The notes beneath the pieces were generated by a model, which saw only the letters and a list, made by a program, of their open reading frames with translations, was not told the DNA's origin and ran no database searches. From an uncultured Nitrosomonas sp. (GTDB lineage Bacteria > Pseudomonadota > Gammaproteobacteria > Burkholderiales > Nitrosomonadaceae): a stretch of DNA of 64,000 bases. This document shows, piece after piece, positions 17,651 to 28,077 of this stretch. The stretch is taken from contig CADEDJ010000001.1 of the NCBI GenBank assembly GCA_902826055.1, forward strand, positions 1 through 64,000, in the 5' to 3' direction. Positions within the stretch are counted from its first letter, which is position 1. The number at the start of each line of letters is the position of its first letter. A program made the translations under genes and the position numbers.

Positions 17651-18715
17651 ATGGATCCGCTTACGCATGCGTTAAGCGGTGCTCTACTGGCACGGGCTGC
17701 CACACAGCCGCAACAGCAACTGCATCCCGGGCAACGTATTTTGCCGTTACGGCTGCAAATTGCCACAGGCTTCGCCGCAGCAGCATTTCCCGATATTGAT
17801 CTGGTTCTGCGGTTGATCGATACCCTCACGTATTTGAATTGGCACCAAGGCCCAACCCATTCATTGCTTTTGTTACCGATATGGGCATGGTTGCTGGCGC
17901 AGTTTTTTTCATCGATCAGTCGCAATCGTTATCACTGGAAATGTTTTGTGCTACCCGCCAGCTTGGGTATTGCCATCCATATCGCCGGCGACTTGATCAC
18001 TTCATATGGATTGATGTTGTTCGCACCATTCTCCATCGAGCGTTTTTCATTACCTTTAGTATTTGTCATCGATCCCTGGTTTACGCTGATCATCATCGTC
18101 GGCCTAATTGCCTCATGGCGCTATCCCCAGCAAAGAATTGCCGCGATTCTGGCGTTGGTAGTGTTATGCGGTTATGTATTTTTTTTATGGACTTTGCATC
18201 AACAAGCTGTCAATCTTGCCAAAAACCACATTCACTCAAATAATCTGCCAGAAGCGCAAATCAGCGTGCTACCGCAACCACTCTCACCGTTTCATTGGAA
18301 AATCATTATCCGTCAGGATGAAACTTACCACCTTGCCGACATTGACTTGCGGCAATCCAGTTCAAAACCGCAAGCAGAAGCTCATAAATGGTTGTTATCG
18401 AGAATGGCCGCAACCTACCGTCCAGAATCGGAAAATAATTGGCACATCCATCATCAATTTGGCGATGATCCCGCATACACGCCGCTGATCCGCGAAGCAT
18501 GGCACGATTCCGCTTTTCAACCCTTTCGCAGCTTCGTTCAGTTTCCAATATTGGAACGTATCGATAACTCAGAACATGGCCTCTGTGCCTGGTTCTACGA
18601 TCTGCGTTTCAAATTTCCCGAACTACCACCCTCTTTCCGCTATGGCGTGTGCCGGCTGAGTGGTGAGTCTGGTTGGAAGCTGGTTCGGCAAAAGGGATTG
18701 TTTTATATTGATTGA
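17651..18715 (+). CDS. YdjM/DUF457-type membrane-bound metal-dependent hydrolase
   Basis: 354 aa. It starts MDPLTHALSGALLAR, the family opening with a metal-binding His. FPDIDLVLRL (about residues 49-58) and HQGPTHSLLLLP (about 67-78) supply further conserved Asp and His residues. Four or five transmembrane segments occupy residues ~70-185. The C-terminal 160 residues form a soluble domain that bacterial members carry. The family is annotated as inner-membrane metal-dependent hydrolases and includes the LexA-regulated YdjM; substrates are unknown. It overlaps no neighbour and follows the TetR/COQ9-like gene by 3 bp. Confidence 0.85.
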   Translation: MDPLTHALSGALLARAATQPQQQLHPGQRILPLRLQIATGFAAAAFPDIDLVLRLIDTLTYLNWHQGPTHSLLLLPIWAWLLAQFFSSISRNRYHWKCFVLPASLGIAIHIAGDLITSYGLMLFAPFSIERFSLPLVFVIDPWFTLIIIVGLIASWRYPQQRIAAILALVVLCGYVFFLWTLHQQAVNLAKNHIHSNNLPEAQISVLPQPLSPFHWKIIIRQDETYHLADIDLRQSSSKPQAEAHKWLLSRMAATYRPESENNWHIHHQFGDDPAYTPLIREAWHDSAFQPFRSFVQFPILERIDNSEHGLCAWFYDLRFKFPELPPSFRYGVCRLSGESGWKLVRQKGLFYID

Positions 18716-18792
18716 CCATTTAAGTTAAGAAATTCACAAGCTAATATAAATTATTTTATAAACAATAGCATAAATAAAATCTAATAGAGTCT

Positions 18793-19309
18793 ATGTCTAT
18801 GAAAAATATTATCGCGAGCGATTTTTGGCAATGGGCATTCTCGGATTTTATGTCCAATGCCTTGCGTGGAGTTCTTGCTGAATACATTGTTGCTTGTGCT
18901 GCAGATTGCACACATTGTTCACGTACAGAATGGAACGCATATGATTTACAGACAAAGTCAGGACTGAAAATTGAAGTTAAATCAGCCGCCTATCTACAAT
19001 CCTGGGAACAAAAAAAAAACGAGTTCAATTCGCTTTGATATTGCTTTAAAAAAAGGATGGAATGCAGAAACCAATCAAAGTGCGGGGGAAGCCCTACGTT
19101 CTGCAGATCTGTATGTTTTTTGCATTTTTGCGGCAAAAGATAAAAAAATTGCAGACCCACTCAATCCCGATCAATGGTTTTTTTTAGTGTGTCCGACATC
19201 TGTACTGAACCAACATTTTGGAGTCCGGAAATCAGTTTCGCTCTCTACGCTGGAAGCTATTGGCCTCGAGCGATTAAACTTCGATACCTTGCGTGCAAAA
19301 ATTTTGTAG
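18793..19309 (+). pseudogene. PD-(D/E)XK nuclease-like gene split by a frameshift in a ten-A run
   Basis: The first frame (from ATG 18793) encodes about 80 residues including LAEYIVACAADC, WNAYDLQTKSGLKIEVKSA and YLQSWEQKK, then shifts into a stop at 19038. Removing one A from the run at 19010-19019 joins it to the downstream frame (SSIRFDIALKKGW ... DTLRAKIL, stop 19309), giving one protein of about 172 residues. The Glu...Asp...Glu-Val-Lys pattern with a following Ser-Ala is typical of PD-(D/E)XK-fold proteins. The family is otherwise unknown to me. This could be true decay, a sequencing error in a homopolymer, or transcript slippage. Confidence 0.7.
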
Positions 19310-19678
19310 AAATATACTGATCAATTGATTGCGTCTCTTGGTCAAAATTCTTAGTTGTAATGGAAGGAAAGTCAGCAACATTCAATAAATGCCGGTACAG
19401 TAGTTAGCGTGTGTAGTGGCCTCCCAATTAAACGGATCCCCTTAAATACCTGACCGGCGATAAGTTTCGGTTCGTAATGCAAATCGAAATATCGACTGGG
19501 CAGTTAAATTCAGCGCCAATGATTGATATCAAATACATGCTTAAGTCCGCACTAAGTAGCGCTGACGCTTGAATATCCAGATAGATATCTCTATCCGCCC
19601 GTGTATTGTCCGTTATTTGAGTACCAAACAATACACTAGCTTGGTTAGTGAATACTGCGATAGCAATGCAATTATCGG
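19310..19678. other. Intergenic stretch with an unexplained hairpin
   Basis: No convincing gene is present; a 91-residue frame on the minus strand overlaps the end of glnS and has no family features. One perfect 9-bp inverted repeat is visible, GTGTATTGT (19601-19609) and ACAATACAC (19628-19636), with an 18-nt loop. It lies downstream of glnS on the minus strand but has no T-run, so it is not a standard terminator. Confidence 0.4.
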
Positions 19679-21412
19679 TCAAGCACCCGCAGTTTTTCCC
19701 CACGAGTCGCGCAATGTGACGGCACGGTTAAACACCGGTTTTCCGGGTTTCATATCAATACGATCGGCGACAAAATAACCGTTACGCTCAAACTGAAAGT
19801 TTTGTTCGGGCTGGGCGTCATATAATGCCGCTTCCACATACGCGGCAATAATTTTTTTTGAGTCCGGGTTTAATGAAGTTTTGTAATCCTTGTCGCCGCT
19901 ATCCGGATAGGAATCGGTAAAAAGCCGCTCGTACAAACGCACTTCCGCCGCTTGCGCATGCTGGACGGATAACCAGTGGATATTGCCTTTGACTTTGCGG
20001 CTTTCCGCGCCGGGGGTTCCGCTTTTGGTGTCCGGATCGTAGGTGCAATGGATCGCTTCGATCTCACCCTGGGCATTTTTATCGACTTGCACGCATTTGA
20101 CGATGAAGGCGTAACGCAGCCGCACTTCAGCACCCGGAGACAGGCGGAAATAGCCTTTGGCCGGTACCTCCATGAAATCATCGCGCTCGATGTACAGTGT
20201 TCTGGCAAACGGGATCGTGCGTTTGCCCCATTCCGGTTTTTGCGGGTGATTGGGGGCAAAGCAATCCTCTTGCTGCTCTTCCGGATAGTTGTCGATGATC
20301 AGCTTCAGCGGCTTCAGAATGGCGATACGGCGCGGCGCATTTTCATTCAGGTCTTCACGCAGGCAGTCTTCCAGTATGCTCATATCGATCCAGGAATCCG
20401 CCTTGCTGATGCCGATGCGCTCGGCGAACAAACGAATGGCGCGCGGCGTAAACCCGCGGCGGCGCACGCCGGCCAGCGTGCTCAAGCGCGGATCATCCCA
20501 GCCATCGACCAATTTTCTCTCCACCAATTCGATCAATTTGCGCTTGCTCATCACAGTATAGGTTAGATTCAGGCGGGCAAACTCAATTTGCTGTGGATGG
20601 CACGGTACCTTATCTGTCAGTTGATCCAGCACCCAATCATACAGCGGACGGTGATCTTCAAATTCCAATGTGCATAAGGAATGGGTAATTTTTTCGAGCG
20701 CATCGGATATGCAGTGCGTGTAATCGTACATCGGATAAATACACCACTGATTTCCGGTACGTTGGTGATGCACGTGACGTATACGATAAATCACAGGATC
20801 ACGCATATTGATATTGGGTGAAGCCATATCGATCTTGGCCCGCAATACATATTGCCCATCGGGGAATTCACCGGCTTTCATGCGCCGGAATAAATCCATG
20901 TTCTCAGCAATGGGGCGATCACGGTAAGGGCTATTTTTGCCCGGACTGGTCAGTGTGCCCCGGTATTCACGGATTTCTTCGGCGGATAAGCCTTCGACAT
21001 AGGCTTTTCCTTGACCGATCAAGTGCTCAGCAAATTCGTAGAGTTGCTCAAAATAATCAGAAGAATAATATAAATGCTTACCCCAATCGAAACCCAGCCA
21101 TGAAACACTGTCGCAAATTGAATCGACATACTCCTGCGCTTCCTTTTCTGGATTGGTATCGTCAAAACGCAAATGACACACACCGTCATAATCATGCGCA
21201 ATACCAAAATTGAGACAAATGCTCTTGGCATGCCCGATATGTAAGTAACCGTTGGGTTCGGGTGGAAAACGCGTTTCCACGCGCCCCCCCCATTTTCCGG
21301 TTCGATTATCCTCATCAATGATATTGCGTATAAAATTGGCAAGCCCTGATTCCGCAGGCGAATTGCTTTCAGAGTTATCTTTCAAAGTTTTTCTCTCGAT
21401 ATGTGTGAGCAT
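19679..21412 (-). CDS. glnS: Glutaminyl-tRNA synthetase
   Basis: 577 aa from ATG 21412 (an in-frame TTG at 21421 is less likely). It attaches glutamine to tRNA-Gln in the cytoplasm. The class I catalytic domain shows the HIGH motif in [15 protein letters not shown] and the second motif as [16 protein letters not shown] and the active-site [14 protein letters not shown] are classic GlnRS segments. The C-terminal anticodon-binding beta-barrels follow from about residue 345 and finish near residue 560. Full length and intact. It is read leftward and stands alone, divergent from the rplM-rpsI pair across 220 bp. Confidence 0.97.
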   Translation of the reverse strand: MLTHIERKTLKDNSESNSPAESGLANFIRNIIDEDNRTGKWGGRVETRFPPEPNGYLHIGHAKSICLNFGIAHDYDGVCHLRFDDTNPEKEAQEYVDSICDSVSWLGFDWGKHLYYSSDYFEQLYEFAEHLIGQGKAYVEGLSAEEIREYRGTLTSPGKNSPYRDRPIAENMDLFRRMKAGEFPDGQYVLRAKIDMASPNINMRDPVIYRIRHVHHQRTGNQWCIYPMYDYTHCISDALEKITHSLCTLEFEDHRPLYDWVLDQLTDKVPCHPQQIEFARLNLTYTVMSKRKLIELVERKLVDGWDDPRLSTLAGVRRRGFTPRAIRLFAERIGISKADSWIDMSILEDCLREDLNENAPRRIAILKPLKLIIDNYPEEQQEDCFAPNHPQKPEWGKRTIPFARTLYIERDDFMEVPAKGYFRLSPGAEVRLRYAFIVKCVQVDKNAQGEIEAIHCTYDPDTKSGTPGAESRKVKGNIHWLSVQHAQAAEVRLYERLFTDSYPDSGDKDYKTSLNPDSKKIIAAYVEAALYDAQPEQNFQFERNGYFVADRIDMKPGKPVFNRAVTLRDSWGKTAGA

Positions 21413-21632
21413 TATATTCAACCGAATTAATATTTATACCTTAATTTTCTCTCGTTAAGAGAAATTATAGCGGTGATTACCTTAAAATCCATCATTCTTG
21501 AGCAACTTGCGCGCCTCAGTTTTATCAACTTATGCTGATTCAGTCCTTAAGTAGCCCGTACTTCAAATTTGACATTTCCCGATGCCTCCCTTAGAATTCA
21601 CGCCTCTTTTTGAATACGCAGGACAGGTTTTC

Positions 21633-22067
21633 GTGAAAACATTTTCAGCCAAACCGCACGAAGTAATACATGAATGGTTCGTTATTGACGCGACCGACAA
21701 GGTACTAGGTCGTCTCGCTTCGCAAATTGCACATCGGTTACGTGGCAAACATAAGCCCATCTACACGCCACATGTTGATACCGGCGACTATATCGTCGTT
21801 ATCAACGTCGATAAAATACGTGTAACCGGCAATAAAATGGAAGATAAAATTTATTATCGTCATACCGGCTACCCTGGTGGGATTTATGCAACTACATTTA
21901 AGAAAATGCATGCGCGTTTTCCAGCACGTCCGCTTGAGAAAGCTGTAAAGGGCATGTTACCTAAAGGACCATTAGGATACGCAATGATAAAGAAACTAAA
22001 AGTATATGCGGGTGATACTCATCCTCATGCTGCCCAACAACCTAAACCGCTTGAAATTAGAGCATAA
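21633..22067 (+). CDS. rplM: 50S ribosomal protein L13
   Basis: 144 aa from GTG 21633, chosen because L13 proteins begin [11 protein letters not shown] and a CAGGACAGG site precedes it; the frame is open 17 codons further upstream. Conserved L13 segments are seen: [31 protein letters not shown], and the [10 protein letters not shown] loop near residue 107. It is the first gene of the universal rplM-rpsI operon, 5 bp before rpsI. Confidence 0.97.
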   Translation: MKTFSAKPHEVIHEWFVIDATDKVLGRLASQIAHRLRGKHKPIYTPHVDTGDYIVVINVDKIRVTGNKMEDKIYYRHTGYPGGIYATTFKKMHARFPARPLEKAVKGMLPKGPLGYAMIKKLKVYAGDTHPHAAQQPKPLEIRA

Positions 22068-22072
22068 TATTT

Positions 22073-22465
22073 ATGGCCACACAATATAATTACGGAACTG
22101 GTCGGCGCAAAAGCGCAGTCGCGCGTGTGTTTATTAAACCTGGTAAAGGTACAATTATCATCAATAATAAGTCGATCGATGATTATTTTTCTCGTGAAAC
22201 AGGTCGTATGATTGCCAAACAACCATTGGAATTAACTAATAATGCCAGCTCATTTGATATTATGGTTAATATACATGGCGGTGGCGAGTCTGGTCAGGCG
22301 GGAGCAGTTCGTCACGGTATCACTCGCGCACTAATTGATTATGATGCAACACTCAAGCCTGTATTAAGTAAGGCCGGATTAGTTACTCGTGATGCACGAG
22401 AAGTTGAAAGAAAAAAAGTGGGTTTGCGCAAAGCGCGGCGACGTAAACAATTCTCTAAACGATAA
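22073..22465 (+). CDS. rpsI: 30S ribosomal protein S9
   Basis: 130 aa, normal S9 length. It begins [14 protein letters not shown] and has the [15 protein letters not shown] loop. It ends in the basic [17 protein letters not shown] tail, whose terminal Arg reaches the ribosomal P site. It is co-transcribed with rplM and followed at once by a strong terminator. Confidence 0.98.
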   Translation: MATQYNYGTGRRKSAVARVFIKPGKGTIIINNKSIDDYFSRETGRMIAKQPLELTNNASSFDIMVNIHGGGESGQAGAVRHGITRALIDYDATLKPVLSKAGLVTRDAREVERKKVGLRKARRRKQFSKR

Positions 22466-22481
22466 TTTTTTATTTAACTAT

Positions 22482-22513
22482 AAAAAGCCGCCTCATTTAA
22501 TGGCGGCTTTTTT
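22482..22513 (+). terminator. Intrinsic terminator of the rplM-rpsI operon
   Basis: AAAAAGCCGCC (22482-22492) pairs with GGCGGC and the following T6 run (22502-22513) across a 9-nt loop. It separates the ribosomal operon from argC. Confidence 0.92.
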
Positions 22514-22561
22514 ATTGGCAATTCAGCAAGCAAAGTCTTCTAAAAACAATGAGGAATTACC

Positions 22562-23590
22562 ATGATTAATGTTGGTATTGTTGGCGGAACAGGTTACACA
22601 GGCGTAGAATTACTACGCCTACTCACACAACATCCTAAAGTAAGAATCAAGGCCATCACATCACGTAGTGAAGCAGGTATACCTGTAGCCGAGTTATTTA
22701 CTAACCTAAGAGGGCATCTCGATCTCAGATTCACTGATCCTGTTGATGCCAAACTCAATAAATGTAATGTAGTATTTTTTGCAACGCCCAATGGCATCGC
22801 TATGCAACAAGCAGAATCTTTACTGCAAGCTGGTGTCAAGGTTATTGATTTAGCAGCTGATTTTCGCATTAAGAATGTTGCTGAGTGGGAGAAATGGTAC
22901 GGTGTGCAACATGCCTGCCCAGCGCTGGTTGCTGAAGCTGTTTATGGATTACCGGAAATTAACCGAGAACAAGTCAGGAATGCACGTTTAATCGCTAATC
23001 CGGGTTGTTATCCAACAGCAGTGCAGCTTGGCTTTCTGCCACTCATAGAGGCCAATGTAGTTGACATCAGTCATCTCATCGCCGATGTAAAATCAGGTGT
23101 TTCTGGCGCGGGCCGGAAAGCTGAAATACATACCCTACATGCTGAAGCCTCTGATAACTTTAAAGCTTATGGCGTTCCAGGTCACCGGCATCTTCCTGAA
23201 ATCAAGCAAGGACTCTCCATTGTTGCCAAGCGGTCAGTCGGTTTAACATTTGTTCCTCATCTAGTGCCTATGATTCGGGGTATTCATGCCACGCTCTACG
23301 CCAAGCTGACCAAGCAAATTGATTTACAGAATCTCTATGAAAACCGCTACCAGAATGAATATTTTGTTGACGTGCTACCCGCTGGCAAACACCCGGAAAC
23401 ACGATCTGTACGCGGCTCCAACATTTGTCGTATCGCAGTGCATCAACCCCAGCACAGTGATACTGTGGTGATACTATCGGTGACCGATAATTTGGTAAAA
23501 GGTGCAGCAGGACAAGCGATACAAAATATGAATATTATGTTTGATTTACCAGAAACGCTGGGAATTCAGCAGATTCCGTTATCGCCTTAA
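22562..23590 (+). CDS. argC: N-acetyl-gamma-glutamyl-phosphate reductase
   Basis: 342 aa. It catalyses the third step of arginine synthesis, NADPH-dependent reduction of N-acetylglutamyl phosphate to the semialdehyde. The nucleotide-binding [14 protein letters not shown] is at residues 8-21, and the catalytic Cys149 sits in NPGCYPTA. The dimerisation/active-site segment [10 protein letters not shown] and the GHRHLPEI box are also present. This is the long, type 1 form. Start ATG 22562 follows a GAGGAATTACC site. Confidence 0.97.
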   Translation: MINVGIVGGTGYTGVELLRLLTQHPKVRIKAITSRSEAGIPVAELFTNLRGHLDLRFTDPVDAKLNKCNVVFFATPNGIAMQQAESLLQAGVKVIDLAADFRIKNVAEWEKWYGVQHACPALVAEAVYGLPEINREQVRNARLIANPGCYPTAVQLGFLPLIEANVVDISHLIADVKSGVSGAGRKAEIHTLHAEASDNFKAYGVPGHRHLPEIKQGLSIVAKRSVGLTFVPHLVPMIRGIHATLYAKLTKQIDLQNLYENRYQNEYFVDVLPAGKHPETRSVRGSNICRIAVHQPQHSDTVVILSVTDNLVKGAAGQAIQNMNIMFDLPETLGIQQIPLSP

Positions 23591-23779
23591 TATAATACCC
23601 AGAGCACTCGTAAAAAAATTTAGACTATTTATCTCATTGGCTGACTCTGCTTGTGACAAAATGCTTACCAACATTCACAAACATTGATATGATTCTCTGA
23701 ACTATTTCCATATAAGTCATATCACATGACATTGGCTATATTTAATAAAAATGGCTGCTAATCTGTGTTGAGTATGTAG

Positions 23780-24514
23780 TTGAATAATTTTTTTCAGAAA
23801 AAACCAAAAATTCTTTCGTCACGCGTTGTTATACGCCCTTATTTACCCTGGTCATATCGTTTAGTAATGGCAATTGTGTGCTGTCTAGTATTACTAACGC
23901 TTTCTTGGGCAATGTACGAAACCGGCAGGCAATCTGTAAATACTCATTTTGACTTGATTGAAGAAAAAATGGCCTTCTTGAATGATGCCGGAACTTGTAG
24001 ACAAACTAAAAAACAAAAATTATGCACTCAAATGGGTGATTTGATTCACCAACTGCAAATCAGTGATACGGCTAACGAAAATCTTGCTCAGCAAATAAAA
24101 TTGCTAACCAATGAGAACAATCAATTAAAGGAAAAAATGGTATTTTTCCAGCACTTGATGTCTGGAAATTCAAAAAATGGTATTTCTATTCATCAATTCA
24201 GTTTAAAAGAAACAGCAATTCCAGGTAATTATCGATATGCTTTAACGTTGATACAAGGCGGAGAAAGGCCAAGTGATTTTAAGGGAAACTTGAGATTCCA
24301 TGTTAAATTGCTACAAAATGATCAAAGAAAGACCATACCACTCCTCAATAAAGACTCGAAACAAGATTTTCCTATTAACTTTAAATTTCTTCATAGACTG
24401 GAAGAGAGTTTCCAAGTACCGCCGGATACTGTCGTCGAAAGCATTCAAGTACAGATTCATGACATTAATGATAAGAAAACAATACTAACCCAGGCTGCGC
24501 AACCAACGCCGTAG
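23780..24514 (+). CDS. Membrane-anchored coiled-coil protein (DUF6776-like)
   Basis: 244 aa with a TTG start at 23780; a stop immediately precedes it and no ATG lies before the membrane segment, so TTG is preferred. One transmembrane helix at about residues 30-48 follows a short cytoplasmic basic segment. A coiled coil (about 90-127) comes next, then a periplasmic beta-rich domain with QFSLKETAIPGNYRYALTL. This arrangement and its position just before the bactofilin gene are common in betaproteobacteria. Function is unknown; a scaffold partner of the bactofilin is a fair guess only. The 23591-23779 gap shows no clear element. Confidence 0.65.
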   Translation: MNNFFQKKPKILSSRVVIRPYLPWSYRLVMAIVCCLVLLTLSWAMYETGRQSVNTHFDLIEEKMAFLNDAGTCRQTKKQKLCTQMGDLIHQLQISDTANENLAQQIKLLTNENNQLKEKMVFFQHLMSGNSKNGISIHQFSLKETAIPGNYRYALTLIQGGERPSDFKGNLRFHVKLLQNDQRKTIPLLNKDSKQDFPINFKFLHRLEESFQVPPDTVVESIQVQIHDINDKKTILTQAAQPTP

Positions 24515-24525
24515 AGGAGAAACAT

Positions 24526-24990
24526 ATGTTTGGTAAAAAAAATAAAATTCAATTTAATAATCACATTGATACTCTCATTGGTGTCGATACGACCATTACT
24601 GGCGATGTCAGTTTCAGGGGGGGGTTACGAATTGATGGACATGTTATTGGCAATGTAATCGCTTGCGATGCAGAGCAAAGTACTTTAGTACTCAGTAACG
24701 AAGGGAGCGTCACAGGTCAAATAAAAGTTACCAATATCATTATCAATGGTACAGTAACAGGTCCAATTTTTGCTCAAGGTTATTTAGAACTACAAACAAA
24801 AGCAAAGGTTTATGGTGATATTCACTATGGTTCGCTTGAAATCCACTTGGGAGCTTCAGTAGAGGGAAAAATGATCCATCAAAATAAACTAAATTCTGAG
24901 AATAACCTTACATCTGAGAAAGTGATAACATTAATTTCATCAACACCTGAAAATCAACAAATAGCTACAGAAAATAAAAGTTTTAGCTAA
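24526..24990 (+). CDS. Bactofilin (polymer-forming cytoskeletal protein)
   Basis: 154 aa. The central DUF583 right-handed beta-helix (about residues 15-115) is made of short repeating rungs such as ITGDVSFRGGLRIDGHVIGNV and VTGPIFAQGYLELQTKAKVYGDI. Unstructured ends flank it, as in bactofilins, which polymerise without nucleotide and help organise the envelope. The start ATG 24526 has an AGAGGAGAAAC site and lies 11 bp after the upstream membrane-protein gene, so the two are probably one operon. Confidence 0.93.
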   Translation: MFGKKNKIQFNNHIDTLIGVDTTITGDVSFRGGLRIDGHVIGNVIACDAEQSTLVLSNEGSVTGQIKVTNIIINGTVTGPIFAQGYLELQTKAKVYGDIHYGSLEIHLGASVEGKMIHQNKLNSENNLTSEKVITLISSTPENQQIATENKSFS

Positions 24991-25031
24991 CGCAATACAC
25001 ACATGTTACTTTTTAATAATCGATTACGACA

Positions 25032-25388
25032 GTGCCGACACCTATGAATATTGAAAATAATACTCCACTCTTATTTACTGACAATGCTGCTGCCAAGGTC
25101 AAACAATTGATAGAAGAAGAAGGCAACAAGGATCTTAATCTGAGAGTTTTTGTCAGTGGTGGTGGATGTTCAGGCTTCCAATATGGATTTACGTTCGATG
25201 AATCAATCAATGAAGATGATACTGTAATGGAGAAAAACGGTGTCAAATTACTGGTTGACCCCATGAGTTTTCAATATTTGATTGGCTCTGAAATCGATTA
25301 TCAGGAAAATCTACAGGGTGCCCAATTCGTCATCAAGAATCCCGGTGCTACCAGTACTTGTGGTTGCGGTTCATCATTCTCAATGTAA
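25032..25388 (+). CDS. erpA: Iron-sulfur cluster insertion protein ErpA
   Basis: 118 aa from GTG 25032; ATG 25044 is an equally possible start that removes four residues. It is an A-type carrier that delivers Fe-S clusters to apoproteins. The three cluster cysteines are in place: Cys46 in [11 protein letters not shown], and Cys110 and Cys112 in STCGCGSSF at the C-terminus. The FTFDE and NPGATSTCG phrases favour ErpA over IscA. It converges with anmK, 28 bp apart. Confidence 0.94.
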   Translation: MPTPMNIENNTPLLFTDNAAAKVKQLIEEEGNKDLNLRVFVSGGGCSGFQYGFTFDESINEDDTVMEKNGVKLLVDPMSFQYLIGSEIDYQENLQGAQFVIKNPGATSTCGCGSSFSM

Positions 25389-25416
25389 CGCTTCCTCATT
25401 GCAGATTTAGCATTTA

Positions 25417-26517
25417 TCATGCGGGATAAATCGCACCCAGGATTCTTTCCCCTTTGGCACCGGTAACGGCTGATAGATTGCCTGTCTTGCGCAATAGTGT
25501 TTGCTGGGCCAACCAGGCAAATGCAAATGCCTCAACCCAATCAATCGCGACACCCAGTTGATCAGTGCGCATTATTTTCTTACCGGGTATAGCTTCGATC
25601 AATCGATTGATTAACTGAGTATTATGAGCACCGCCGCCACACACATAAATTTCTGCAGCAGTTGGACAATATTCATGGATTGATCGTGCAATCGCCATGA
25701 CGGTTAATTGTAACAACGTTGCCTGTACATCCTCCGGTAATTCTTTTCCCGCCAGTTTATGTTTAAGCCACTCCAGGTTAAATAATTCTCTTCCAGTACT
25801 CTTAGGCGGTTGCCGCGAAAAAAAATGATCATTTAACATATCTTCCAACAAAGAAGAAATAACTTTGCCTTTTGCCGCCCACTGTCCATTGTTATCATAA
25901 ATTTCTCCGGTATGGTGTAAACACCAGGCATCTAACAAAATATTTCCCGGACCACAATCAAAACCAACAATTGTGTTATTAGGGTCGAGACTAGTAATAT
26001 TGGCTATACCCCCGATGTTAACAATTACACGGTGACAGAGTGCACTTTTGAATAAGGCATGATGGAAAGCTGGCACTAATGGTGCGCCTTGACCGCCTGC
26101 AGCCATATCGCGACTCCTGAAATCTGATACTACGGCAATCTGAGTCAGCTCCGCCAGAAGTGCCGCGTTAACAAGCTGAATAGTATAGCCTTTTTCCACA
26201 TCGGGGCAGTGCCTGACTGTCTGACCATGACATCCAATAGCACTGACATGCTCGGATTTGACAGTAGTATTTGCCAACAGCTTGATAACTGTCTCGGCAT
26301 AAAGACAGGATAACCGTTTACCAAGCATCGCCGCACGGTGCAACTCATCGTAACCGGATTGTTGTAGCGCTAGCAACTGCTTGCGCAATTCACTATCGTA
26401 AGGACAAAATTGGGTTTGAATCAGTTTAGGATCCGAGCTATTAAAATCGACCAGAACCGCATCGACACCATCCAGGCTTGTACCTGACATGATGCCGATA
26501 TAGTAATTGGATTCCAA
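25417..26517 (-). CDS. anmK: Anhydro-N-acetylmuramic acid kinase
   Basis: 366 aa. It phosphorylates and opens 1,6-anhydro-MurNAc during peptidoglycan recycling, giving MurNAc-6-phosphate. The N-terminal GIMSGTSLDGVDAVL phosphate-binding loop, GCHGQTVRH, RDMAAGGQGAPLVPAFH and VNIGGIANIT are all present and intact. The C-terminal CGGGAHN box is also seen. Next upstream on the same strand is an M23 peptidoglycan peptidase gene, giving a small cell-wall pair. Confidence 0.96.
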   Translation of the reverse strand: MESNYYIGIMSGTSLDGVDAVLVDFNSSDPKLIQTQFCPYDSELRKQLLALQQSGYDELHRAAMLGKRLSCLYAETVIKLLANTTVKSEHVSAIGCHGQTVRHCPDVEKGYTIQLVNAALLAELTQIAVVSDFRSRDMAAGGQGAPLVPAFHHALFKSALCHRVIVNIGGIANITSLDPNNTIVGFDCGPGNILLDAWCLHHTGEIYDNNGQWAAKGKVISSLLEDMLNDHFFSRQPPKSTGRELFNLEWLKHKLAGKELPEDVQATLLQLTVMAIARSIHEYCPTAAEIYVCGGGAHNTQLINRLIEAIPGKKIMRTDQLGVAIDWVEAFAFAWLAQQTLLRKTGNLSAVTGAKGERILGAIYPA

Positions 26518-26600
26518 CGATTTATCAGCCTTTCAAAAATCAATAATCTTGAGGGAATCAGAATTAAAAAATCATTTCTAAATTTTAATTATTTCGCCAG

Positions 26601-27932
26601 CTATTCCAGAGCCGCATAATGGATGTTACGCATGATGTTCAAACGCGCTACCAAAGATTGTGTTTCTTTATGAAATGTATTTAAGTCTCTTTTTGTGATG
26701 GGAGGTGCAGAAGGAAGAGCAACTTTAGTAGGATCACGCTGCAAACCATCAACACGCAGTTCATAATGCAGATGCGGACCTGTTGCCATACCCGTGGAAC
26801 CCACATAACCAATCACATCGCCTTGGTTAACACGCTTACCTTTACTCATTCCGCTGGCAAAACGTGATAAATGACCATACGCCGTCTCAAACTTGCCATT
26901 ATGTTTGAGAACCACTAAATTCCCATAACCTCTCTGTGATCCGGAAAATGCAACAATACCATTAGCTGTCGCTTTTACCGGAGTACCCGTAGGTGCTGCA
27001 TAATCAATTCCTCGATGCGCTCGCCACTCCTTCAGTATGGGATGATAACGCGCATTACTAAAACCTGAGCTGATACGTGAGAAAGTCAGTGGTGACAGCA
27101 AAAAATCTTTGCGCAAGCTTTCTCCTTCAGGTGTGTAGTAACCATCCGCACCATTTGATGCTTTGAAATACACAGCTTGGTGTGATTTTCCTTTATTAAC
27201 GAATTCAACTGCCAGAACACGTCCCTTTTTAGTACGTGTGCCATTGTCCGAAGAAGTTTCATAAACAACAGTAAAGCGATCACCGCGACGCAAATCACGA
27301 TAAAAATCAATTTCGGAAGCAAAAATCTCCGTAAGCTGTGTAGCAATATTGTTAGGTATACCTGCACTGTCTGTAGCAGCAAACAGAGAACTGATAATTT
27401 CACCCGCTTTCATATGAATCTGACTATCCAGCTCAATCGGCTGCTCAGTCATTTTGAATGCATCGTCGGTTTTTTCCATCAAAAACAGCTCTTCGTTGCC
27501 ATAGAAGTAGCGTAACGTTAATAGCTCACCATCAGCATTTGTTTGCGCATAAATGGTTTTCCCAGGTTTTAGTTGGCGCATCGCCCTGCTATCACGTGCA
27601 GCTTGCAAAAAATCTGTTGAATCCTGATTATTAACATCAAGGCGAGTTAAAATTGTTGCAATCGTATCACCGCGGCGAATATTTTCCTGATGCCAGAATG
27701 TTTGATTAGCTTGGGTTTCGTAAATAACATCGGGCAATGACAGATCAAGGACGACTTCTTCTACCAGAATTTCTTCAAATGAGGGAGTATTGGGCGCAAT
27801 ACCAAATGCAGTGACTATACCGAATAGAGGAATACTGGATAAGGCAACCAACCAGCGAATTGTTTTTTTTGTTAATTTTGATGATTTTTGAGCTAGAATC
27901 CTTTGTTTACTGCTAAAGGGTGGATATAGCAT
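26601..27932 (-). CDS. M23 family murein endopeptidase (MepM/OapA-like)
   Basis: 443 aa from ATG 27932, chosen because a GGAGG site (27943-27947 on the complement) sits 10 nt before it; the frame continues about 44 codons further upstream without a site. There is one N-terminal membrane anchor (about residues 25-45), then a LysM/OapA-like region with RRGDTIATILTRL, and a linker. The C-terminal LytM domain has the zinc ligands HRGIDYAAP and HLHYEL plus GYGNLVVLKH. It cuts peptidoglycan cross-links in the periplasm. It is divergent from tyrS. Confidence 0.93.
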   Translation of the reverse strand: MLYPPFSSKQRILAQKSSKLTKKTIRWLVALSSIPLFGIVTAFGIAPNTPSFEEILVEEVVLDLSLPDVIYETQANQTFWHQENIRRGDTIATILTRLDVNNQDSTDFLQAARDSRAMRQLKPGKTIYAQTNADGELLTLRYFYGNEELFLMEKTDDAFKMTEQPIELDSQIHMKAGEIISSLFAATDSAGIPNNIATQLTEIFASEIDFYRDLRRGDRFTVVYETSSDNGTRTKKGRVLAVEFVNKGKSHQAVYFKASNGADGYYTPEGESLRKDFLLSPLTFSRISSGFSNARYHPILKEWRAHRGIDYAAPTGTPVKATANGIVAFSGSQRGYGNLVVLKHNGKFETAYGHLSRFASGMSKGKRVNQGDVIGYVGSTGMATGPHLHYELRVDGLQRDPTKVALPSAPPITKRDLNTFHKETQSLVARLNIMRNIHYAALE

Positions 27933-28077
27933 ATATGAAGTACCTCCAGTCATAATTATCTGCGACAGGCGCGAGTCTAACATGAAAACTGCCAAAACAT
28001 GTACTAAGGTACAATTGAAAATATAATAAAATATTTTTTTAAATACAAAATATAAAGCAATCAATAACTTAAATATT

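Noticed and set aside
19428-19703. 91-codon minus-strand frame downstream of glnS
   Set aside because: Overlaps the glnS end, has no recognisable domain and no ribosome-binding site; more likely non-coding.
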